From positions 1-8,786 of the forward strand of contig JAUNBY010000111.1 in NCBI GenBank assembly GCA_030526935.1: 8,786 bases of DNA, given 5' to 3'. The stretch is from Clostridia bacterium. GTDB lineage: Bacteria > Bacillota > Clostridia > Christensenellales > Aristaeellaceae. How positions within the stretch are numbered: position 1 is the stretch's first letter; the number at the start of each line of letters is the position of its first letter. The translations under genes and the position numbers were made by a program. The notes beneath the pieces are model-generated. The model did no database searches. It was given only the letters and a program-made list of their open reading frames with translations, and was not told the origin of the DNA. Below, piece after piece: positions 1 through 4,359 of the stretch.

Positions 1-93
1 TTGTCGGTGAATTAACATTCTCGACCTTGACATGGGGCACTACATAACAGTAACACGCGCAGTTCAGCTACGCGCATTTTACGAAGAATTTCA

Positions 94-122
94 TTGACAA
101 TATACCGTGATTCTGATATCAT
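94..122 (+). promoter_or_regulatory. Strong sigma-70-type promoter upstream of the DUF3793 gene
   Basis: The -35 hexamer TTGACA (94-99) is a perfect match. A 17-base spacer leads to TATCAT (117-122), and TG at 114-115 gives an extended -10. Transcription should start near 129, leaving a leader of about 108 bases before the ATG at 237. It points toward the DUF3793-flavodoxin pair. The match is read directly from the sequence; activity is inferred. Confidence 0.65.
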
Positions 123-142
123 ACACGCAGTTAGATGAGATT

Positions 143-166
143 AACCGCGTGGCGCGGTTCGTTTTT
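143..166 (+). terminator. Terminator-like hairpin in the leader, possible attenuator
   Basis: A perfect 7-bp GC-rich stem (143-149 with 153-159), a 3-base loop and a run of five T (162-166) make a compact intrinsic-terminator shape. It begins only about 14 bases after the expected start of the promoter at 94-122. It could therefore end most transcripts from that promoter, or be the terminator of a gene to the left. No alternative antiterminator pairing was worked out. Confidence 0.5.
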
Positions 167-174
167 GGACTTTG

Positions 175-192
175 AGTTAGAATATTCTAACT
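175..192. promoter_or_regulatory. Perfect 18-bp palindrome, candidate operator
   Basis: AGTTAGAATATTCTAACT at 175-192 reads identically on both strands. It lies 45 bp upstream of the DUF3793 start codon and downstream of the promoter and hairpin. A symmetric AT-rich site of this size suits a dimeric repressor. The downstream genes (DUF3793, flavodoxin) suggest a metal- or redox-responsive regulator, but the sequence does not clearly match a Fur or DtxR consensus, so no regulator is named. Confidence 0.45.
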
Positions 193-236
193 ACATGGTG
201 ACAGCGGTCGCATTTTAAACAGAAGGAGTACGGTTT

Positions 237-787
237 ATGAGCGATGTGTTTGAGAGGGCGATAATCACGCATTGTGCGCCGACGCTGGCGGGGCATAAAT
301 GTGGCAGCCTGTTTTCATGGCATGGATGTCCCGACGCCCTGCACGTCGATGAGGCGGACGGAGTTTTGTCGCGGAAGGGCGTCAGGGTTCGGGTGATTCG
401 CTCGTGCGCGAAAAGCGCGTTGATCTACGTCTACCGCCCCGAAAAGCTGGCCGCGCGCCTTAAAGACAACGCCGTTCGCGAATTTCTGGCGGGCGAAGGA
501 TATGAGGATATGTCTATGGACTCATGCCTTGAGCAACTGTCTCAAAGGGTCGTCTGCGGACGGGAGTTTCCGCACGAAATCGGCGTGTTCCTCGACTATC
601 CGCTGGAGGACGTCATAGGTTTTATAAATATCGCGGAAATGAATACAAATGTCTGGGATGCTGGAAAGCCTATGGAAATGAGGCGGAGGCGCAAAAGCGC
701 TTTGCGCTGTATCGAAAGTGCCAGCGCGTCTATCTTAATTGTTACAGGCGCGGATTCGGTGTTCTGCGGCTCACCGTAGCCGCTTGA
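237..787 (+). CDS. DUF3793 family protein, frame broken near the C-terminal third
   Basis: The ATG at 237 follows a good ribosome site (AGAAGGAG, 221-228). The N-terminal part carries family hallmarks: HCAPTLAG (residues 12-19), a central YVYRPEKL stretch, and FPHEIGVFLDYPLEDVIGFI at 111-130. The open frame then runs to a stop at 777-779 with a tail unlike the family. Reading one base back from 626 restores the expected ending: Tyr, Gly, Asn, Tyr-Lys-Cys, a GCWKAYG motif, a KRFALYRKC motif and a final LRLTVAA, stopping at 785-787. The repaired protein is 183 residues. Biochemical function is unknown; the family is common in Clostridia near flavodoxin and iron genes. The next gene starts 25 bp after the restored stop, so the two are probably cotranscribed. 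The shift may be a real mutation or a sequencing error. Confidence 0.85.
624..631 (+). other. Frameshift site in the DUF3793 gene
   Basis: Family-like sequence up to Ile130 (codon 624-626) lies in one frame, and family-like sequence from 626 onward (AAA TAT CGC GGA) lies in the -1 frame. Adding one A to the AAA run at 626-628 would rejoin the two. No X XXY YYZ slippery heptamer is present in the reading frame, so a one-base loss is likelier than programmed frameshifting. Confidence 0.75.
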
Positions 788-803
788 CATACAAGCATTT
801 ATG

Positions 804-809
804 GAGGTT
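804..809 (+). promoter_or_regulatory. Ribosome binding site that fixes the flavodoxin start
   Basis: GGAGGT sits 3 bases before the ATG at 813. The in-frame ATG at 801 overlaps this site and has no ribosome site of its own, so 813 is the better start. Confidence 0.7.
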
Positions 810-812
810 ACT

Positions 813-1220
813 ATGAATAATATAGCGGTAGTTTACTGGAGTGGAACGGGAAATACCAAGTCAATGGCTCAGGCGGTTGCCAAGGGTTCCGGCGGCACGC
901 TGTTTACGGCCGACAGCTTCGGCCTCGACAATATGGCGCGGTTCGACGCGATCGCCTTTGGTTGCCCGTCTATGGGATCGGAGCAGTTGGAGGACAGCGA
1001 ATTTGAGCCTATGTTTGAGGCTGTGAAGTCCGCGCTTCAAGGCAAAAAGATCGCGCTGTTCGGTTCCTATGGCTGGGGCGACGGCGAGTGGATGCGAAAT
1101 TGGGAAGCGGATTGCCTGGCGTCCGGCGCGACGCTCGTTTGCGACAGCGTTATCTGCAACGATGCCCCGGACGATGACGCGCTCGCCGCGTGTGAAAAAC
1201 TCGGCGAGGCGCTCAAATAA
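813..1220 (+). CDS. Flavodoxin (short-chain, FMN-binding)
   Basis: A 135-residue protein, the usual size for a short-chain flavodoxin. It is a small cytoplasmic electron carrier that binds FMN and can replace ferredoxin when iron is scarce. The N-terminus has a beta strand (IAVVYW) followed by the FMN phosphate loop SGTGNT (residues 10-15). The two flavin-flanking loops are visible as CPSMGSEQLED (51-61) and SYGWGDGEW (85-93), the latter with aromatic residues that can stack on the isoalloxazine ring. No membrane segment or extra domain is present. It follows the DUF3793 gene closely and shares its direction, so an operon under the promoter at 94-122 is likely, and a hairpin terminator follows. 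Family assignment is secure; the redox partner is unknown. Confidence 0.93.
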   Translation: MNNIAVVYWSGTGNTKSMAQAVAKGSGGTLFTADSFGLDNMARFDAIAFGCPSMGSEQLEDSEFEPMFEAVKSALQGKKIALFGSYGWGDGEWMRNWEADCLASGATLVCDSVICNDAPDDDALAACEKLGEALK

Positions 1221-1237
1221 ACGCCAAAATAGACTTT

Positions 1238-1276
1238 CCGAACGAGCGGGCGCAGACAAATCGCCCGCTCGTTCGG
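1238..1276. terminator. Intrinsic terminator between convergent genes
   Basis: A perfect 15-bp stem (1238-1252 with 1262-1276) with a 9-base loop lies 18 bases after the flavodoxin stop and 20 bases beyond the stop of the convergent alkyltransferase gene. The T-tracts are modest on both sides (CGTTTCCTT on + and a split ATTTT on -). The placement suggests a shared bidirectional terminator. Confidence 0.75.
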
Positions 1277-1295
1277 CGTTTCCTTATACTGATTT

Positions 1296-1613
1296 TCAGC
1301 AATCCCACCGGTAGCGCTTCAGTTCCACACGGCCATTCTCACCGACGATAACGCCCTCGGCGTTGAGCAGATATTCCTGTTCCGCCCATCCGGGAACCAG
1401 TCTTCCGGCGTGGTTGACCACCCTGTGGCAGGGATAATCGCCATAATACTGCGATCTGCTCAAAACCATTCCCACAAGCCTTGCGTTGTTATCCCTTCCA
1501 ATCAGGCGGGCGATCTGTCCGTAGGTCGCTACGCGCCCCGCCGGAATTTCATCGACGACTGACAGAATTTCGTAAACCAGGTCGTTATTCATTTTACTTT
1601 TATTTATGCTCAT
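1296..1613 (-). CDS. MGMT-family (O6-alkylguanine-DNA alkyltransferase-like) protein
   Basis: A 105-residue stand-alone C-terminal DNA-binding domain of the O6-alkylguanine-DNA alkyltransferase family. It shows the winged-helix signature GRVATYGQIARLIG (residues 26-39), an Arg at 45 in the position of the nucleotide-flipping arginine finger, and the active-site motif PCHRVV with Cys62. Because this Cys is present, it differs from alkyltransferase-like proteins, which carry Trp or Ala there. The N-terminal domain of full-length enzymes is missing, as in many short Firmicutes members. Direct alkyl transfer is plausible but unproven. The ATG at 1613 overlaps the anti-sigma stop as ATGA, which implies translational coupling; an internal ATG at 1592 (Met8) is an alternative start, and neither has a clear ribosome site. 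It is last in the sigma/anti-sigma operon. Confidence 0.85.
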   Translation of the reverse strand: MSINKSKMNNDLVYEILSVVDEIPAGRVATYGQIARLIGRDNNARLVGMVLSRSQYYGDYPCHRVVNHAGRLVPGWAEQEYLLNAEGVIVGENGRVELKRYRWDC

Positions 1614-2293
1614 ATCGTCGTATCCGTCCGAAGTTCATAAATCATATTTCTGATCTGTCGCATCGTAAGTCCACGAATGTCTTCCGCCGTAACATTTGGA
1701 TCAAGTTCCTGTAGTTCAAGCAAAGCGCGATACTTTCCAAAGGACAGGCCAAGCGCATGCGCCGCGGTTACTTCGTCGCGCCTTCCGCACCGGCATTCGA
1801 CATTTGGCCGCGAAGCGTAATCACAGGAGGCGATGCGCGAGCGCATCATTTCGCCGTCTTCTTCTGTCTGCCCTATGACAGTAATCGATATCAGCGCGTC
1901 TTCTTCCAGATATTCCTCAAATAAAGCGCTGTACATAAGAACCTCCAGCGCTCGCAAATAAGGCAGGTGCATCATGTTTACAGACTCAATAAGCTCCATT
2001 CCGTCATCGTTAAAGCCATTTACCGCAATAACGCGCTCAAAGCGATTGACCCCCAGTTCAACTGAAGGATTCACGTTGATACTGATGGCCGATACGGGCG
2101 TCATGTAAATATGCCACCCCCCAAAAGCGACCACAACCAGCACAAAACACGCGCAAGCGACGGCAAATCGCCTGATATTATAACGGCAAGATTCGCGTGT
2201 TTTTATGCGCGAGCGTATGATTTCCTTCGTGTTCTGTTTTAGGGTCTCCTGAGCGTGAACACTGTCGAACGCGTCCTTAATTCGATTGATCAT
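1610..2293 (-). CDS. Membrane anti-sigma factor with RsgI-like extracytoplasmic domain
   Basis: A 227-residue protein with a basic cytoplasmic segment of about 41 residues, one membrane helix (about 42-63, AVACACFVLVVVAFGGW) and an outer domain. The outer part starts with SISINVNPSVELGVNRFERV (about 71-90), which resembles the conserved middle segment of RsgI-family anti-sigma factors, and ends with an ALGLSFGKYRALLEL region also typical of that family. Three cysteines (157, 167, 169) lie outside the membrane. No carbohydrate-binding sensor module follows. Presumably the inner tail holds the ECF sigma factor encoded immediately upstream and releases it on an envelope signal. The ATG at 2293 is chosen because GGAGGTG (2300-2306 on the - strand) is well spaced before it; a TTG at 2308 overlaps that site. 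The gene overlaps the sigma gene by 17 bp. The ligand or stress is unknown. Confidence 0.78.
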   Translation of the reverse strand: MINRIKDAFDSVHAQETLKQNTKEIIRSRIKTRESCRYNIRRFAVACACFVLVVVAFGGWHIYMTPVSAISINVNPSVELGVNRFERVIAVNGFNDDGMELIESVNMMHLPYLRALEVLMYSALFEEYLEEDALISITVIGQTEEDGEMMRSRIASCDYASRPNVECRCGRRDEVTAAHALGLSFGKYRALLELQELDPNVTAEDIRGLTMRQIRNMIYELRTDTTI

Positions 2294-2768
2294 CGCCGTC
2301 ACCTCCAAGCATATCGCGCAATAGTTTTTTTGCTCTCGAAAGAAGCGTATAAACAGTGTTCAGGTTTTTCCCAAGCAGTTTGCTGATTTCAATCGCCGTA
2401 TACCCCTCGTAGTAGTGAAGGTATACGGCGTCTTTGTACTTGGGCGGTAAAGAGAGAATCGCTTCCAGCACCTCGCGGTGATCGTCACTTTGCGGCGCGG
2501 CTTGTTCCAAAACCTGTTCCAACGACGTCACGCGGCTTCGAAAAAAGCTCTTCAGCAGATCCTTACACTGGTTGATAGTAACGCGTATCAGCCAGGCTCT
2601 CTCATGTTCGTCGTTTTCAAACGCAACGGCGCTGAGAGTATACTTAAGAAAGACAGTCTGAAAGATATCCTCCATGTCCGAATTATTCTTCAAATGCACC
2701 AGACAAATACGTCTGACCGTGTCCGCGTAAAGATCCACCGCACGGTTTACCTCAGCCTCGCTGCGCAT
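2277..2768 (-). CDS. ECF-type RNA polymerase sigma factor
   Basis: A 163-residue two-domain alternative sigma factor. Region 2 spans about residues 9-76 (DLYADTVRR, MEDIFQTVFLKY, then ERAWLIRVTINQCKDLLKS, which contacts the -10 element). Region 4 spans about 100-152 (LEAILSLPPKYKDAVYLHYYEGYTAIEISKLLGKNLNTVYTLLSRAKKLL), with a helix-turn-helix near 124-146 that reads the -35. The short linker and lack of regions 1 and 3 identify the ECF class. GGAGAGG (2776-2782 on the - strand) precedes the ATG at 2768. It is followed by an overlapping anti-sigma gene, the usual switch arrangement, and it lies 64 bp after the secreted metal-loop protein. ECF factors often control their own operon; a candidate site is seen at 3201-3227. 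The regulon is otherwise unknown. Confidence 0.93.
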   Translation of the reverse strand: MRSEAEVNRAVDLYADTVRRICLVHLKNNSDMEDIFQTVFLKYTLSAVAFENDEHERAWLIRVTINQCKDLLKSFFRSRVTSLEQVLEQAAPQSDDHREVLEAILSLPPKYKDAVYLHYYEGYTAIEISKLLGKNLNTVYTLLSRAKKLLRDMLGGDGDDQSN

Positions 2769-2832
2769 GAAAGACCCTCTCCGTTATTTACTCCCCATAG
2801 CGTCAACCGCGCCGCTAAACCGCCAGGATTTA

Positions 2833-3153
2833 CTAACGCGCGTTGAAAACGGGGCAGTTATCGCAGACCCCGTCGTTATCGGCGTCAATGAATCCAATCC
2901 CGCGATTCATGTTGCCGCGCCCCGCATCGCCGCGTCCCATACGCCTTCCCATTCCATTGCGAGGACGCGTCAACCGGAAATTGTCGCACACGCTGTCGCC
3001 ATCCGCATCCACCGCGCCGCAGTTATCACAAATACCGTCGCCGTCCGCGTCCGCAAAGCCCGTACCGCGCGTTGCCGGTACCGCAACTGCCCCGGTAACG
3101 CTCATTGACAACGCCATCATCGCCATCAGAACCACCGCAATCATCTTTTTCAT
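2833..3153 (-). CDS. Secreted small protein with Cys-containing calcium-loop repeats
   Basis: A 106-residue protein. Residues 1-24 form a signal peptide (MKKM, then a hydrophobic, Met-rich core ending AVA, probable cleavage after 24). The mature part has three acidic loops of the form DxDxDGxCDxC: 35-45, 49-59 (Ser at the usual Gly and Phe59 at the last Cys) and 90-100. They resemble EF-hand or thrombospondin type 3 calcium loops with Cys pairs added. Between loops two and three is a low-complexity Arg/Gly/Met-rich linker (about 63-85). Metal binding is inferred from the loops; no enzyme domain is visible. The start at 3153 is supported by GAGGAGGGG (3161-3169 on the - strand) 7 bases upstream; longer in-frame extensions would bury the signal peptide. 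It is first in the likely operon with the sigma and anti-sigma genes, and no clear terminator separates them. Confidence 0.75.
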   Translation of the reverse strand: MKKMIAVVLMAMMALSMSVTGAVAVPATRGTGFADADGDGICDNCGAVDADGDSVCDNFRLTRPRNGMGRRMGRGDAGRGNMNRGIGFIDADNDGVCDNCPVFNAR

Positions 3154-3177
3154 ATACTTTCCCCTCCTCGTCGTTGT

Positions 3178-3191
3178 AAGCCTTTCGGCTT
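3178..3191 (-). other. GNRA-capped hairpin in the 5' leader of the secreted-protein mRNA
   Basis: On the - strand, AAGCC and GGCTT form a perfect 5-bp stem closed by a GAAA tetraloop, about 25 bases upstream of the start codon. It could stabilise the leader; a regulatory role is not evident. Confidence 0.3.
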
Positions 3192-3200
3192 CACTACAAA

Positions 3201-3227
3201 TACGAATGATCGCGTCAAATCCTTTCA
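3201..3227 (-). promoter_or_regulatory. Candidate ECF-type promoter for the secreted protein-sigma operon
   Basis: On the - strand TGAAAG (3222-3227) is followed after 17 bases by CGTA (3201-3204). This resembles the SigW-type ECF pattern TGAAAC-N16-CGTA, with one mismatch and one extra base. Transcription would begin near 3193, giving a leader of about 40 bases before the ATG at 3153. Autoregulation by the adjacent sigma factor is an inference. A weaker sigma-70 -35 (TTGACG) overlaps. Confidence 0.3.
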
Positions 3228-3395
3228 TCGCTGAAGACAAATGAAAAATTTTACAATCAACCGGCCTTGCCCGGCACATGACGGCAAGCGTTATTTACCT
3301 CACGTCGCAATCATATCACAATCGCGGTGGGATGTCCATGCTCCGCGAATCGGGTTTGTCTCTCATTCGGTTAAATTTATATTTTTCGGGTTTTC

Positions 3396-3437
3396 GTTGT
3401 TCAAACAACATACTTGCGCTCGCCGCTGTTGTATACT
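3396..3437 (+). promoter_or_regulatory. Candidate activator-dependent promoter of the ferredoxin-hcp genes
   Basis: TATACT (3432-3437) matches the -10 consensus at five of six positions, but no acceptable -35 lies 16-18 bases upstream. Instead GTTGTT-CA-AACAAC, a perfect 6-bp inverted repeat, occupies 3396-3409. If transcription starts at 3444, the repeat is centred at -41.5, the class II position used by CRP/FNR-family activators. Regulators of that family (HcpR, FNR types) are known to control hcp genes. The binding protein is not encoded in this window. Confidence 0.4.
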
Positions 3438-3476
3438 CCGCTTACAAGGACGGGAACGAGCAATGGGGGCATGAAA

Positions 3477-4190
3477 ATGATAAGAAGAGTAATACGTATC
3501 GACGATGAAAAGTGCAACGGATGCGGCGCGTGTGTGTCGGCGTGTCACGAGGGCGCCATTGAGTTGGTTAACGGCAAGGCGAAACTCATGCGGGATGACT
3601 ACTGCGACGGGTTGGGCGATTGTCTGCCGACTTGTCCGACCGGAGCTATAACCTTCGTCGAGCGCGAAGCCGCAGCCTACAACGAAGAGGCTGTCATGGA
3701 GAATAAGCGGGAGAAAATGAGCAAAGAAGGCTCGGTTTTACCCTGCGGCTGCCCGGGTACGCAAACTAAAACCATCGAACGCAAGGAAAACGACGCCGCG
3801 CCGTCAATGCGCTTTTACGAACAACCGAGCCGCCTTAGGCAATGGCCCGTGCAAATAAAGCTAGTTGCGGCTAACGCGCCATATTTCGACGGCGCGAAAC
3901 TTCTGATAGCCGCCGACTGCACGGCATACGCATACGCGGGATTTCACGAGCGCTTCATAAAAGGGCATATAACGCTCGTCGGATGCCCTAAATTGGACGG
4001 TGTGGATTATTCCGAAAAGCTCACCGCCATAATCGGGGAGAACGACATAAAAAGCGTTACCGTCGCGCGCATGGAAGTGCCTTGCTGCGCGGGACTCGAG
4101 AACGCCGTTAAAAAGGCGCTTCAAGCCAGCGGCAAGTTTATACCGTGGCAAGTGATTACGATTTCGACAGACGGAAGAATTATCGATTAG
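3477..4190 (+). CDS. Ferredoxin-domain protein partnered with Hcp
   Basis: A 237-residue cytoplasmic iron-sulfur protein. The N-terminal ferredoxin domain has one complete motif, CxxCxxCxxxC (Cys13, 16, 19, 23), and a second in which the second Cys is replaced by Leu46 (Cys43, 49, 53, ending CPTGAI). One cluster is therefore probably [4Fe-4S] and the other three-Cys or incomplete. The C-terminal domain (about 125-237) has further conserved-looking cysteines: CGC (90, 92), ADC (148), GCP (170) and VPCC (203, 204). This architecture recurs next to hcp in anaerobes, so electron delivery to Hcp is likely, although the C-terminal domain has no established activity that I know of. A GGGGG at 3465-3469 suits the ATG at 3477; the in-frame ATG at 3471 is only 1 base from it. 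The hcp gene begins 169 bp downstream on the same strand. Confidence 0.85.
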   Translation: MIRRVIRIDDEKCNGCGACVSACHEGAIELVNGKAKLMRDDYCDGLGDCLPTCPTGAITFVEREAAAYNEEAVMENKREKMSKEGSVLPCGCPGTQTKTIERKENDAAPSMRFYEQPSRLRQWPVQIKLVAANAPYFDGAKLLIAADCTAYAYAGFHERFIKGHITLVGCPKLDGVDYSEKLTAIIGENDIKSVTVARMEVPCCAGLENAVKKALQASGKFIPWQVITISTDGRIID

Positions 4191-4255
4191 CGCGTATTGC
4201 ACTGTACGAAGCGTCCGGACGCGGTGAGATTTTTTGCCAGCCACGCTTTCCCACA

Positions 4256-4274
4256 GAAATATCGGAGATATTTC
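4256..4274. promoter_or_regulatory. Perfect inverted repeat upstream of hcp
   Basis: GAAATATC-GGA-GATATTTC is an 8-bp perfect inverted repeat in the 169-bp gap between the ferredoxin gene and hcp, ending 85 bp before the hcp start. It could be an operator for a dimeric regulator or a small mRNA hairpin. No good promoter hexamers were found beside it, and it differs from the repeat at 3396-3409. Confidence 0.35.
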
Positions 4275-4359
4275 AAAAGGAAGCAACAAAGTACGGCGCA
4301 AAATATCGCCTAAGACGGGCGTTGAGGATAGTATCAAAGCGCCAAAGGAGGATTCGAGA

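Noticed and set aside
27..55. Second promoter starting with TTGACA at 27-32
   Set aside because: The -35 is perfect but no acceptable -10 occurs at 16-18 bases (GTAACA at 17).
624..632. Programmed -1 frameshift in the DUF3793 gene
   Set aside because: No slippery X XXY YYZ heptamer is in frame at the switch point; a one-base loss explains it more simply.
801..812. Upstream in-frame ATG of the flavodoxin gene
   Set aside because: This ATG overlaps the GGAGGT ribosome site of the ATG at 813 and has no ribosome site of its own; family N-termini begin close to the first beta strand.
3154..3279. 42-residue N-terminal extension of the secreted protein
   Set aside because: It would place a charged stretch before a clear signal peptide, and the ATG at 3153 has a strong ribosome site.
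4211..4235. Possible terminator between the ferredoxin gene and hcp (palindrome at 4211-4222 plus a T run at 4230-4235)
   Set aside because: The palindrome folds to only a 4-bp stem with a 4-base loop and the T run begins 7 bases later, too weak for an intrinsic terminator.
4234..4359. In-frame 42-residue N-terminal extension of hcp
   Set aside because: The extension has no family similarity, and a strong ribosome site at 4344-4351 serves the ATG at 4360, immediately before the conserved FCFQCEQT motif.
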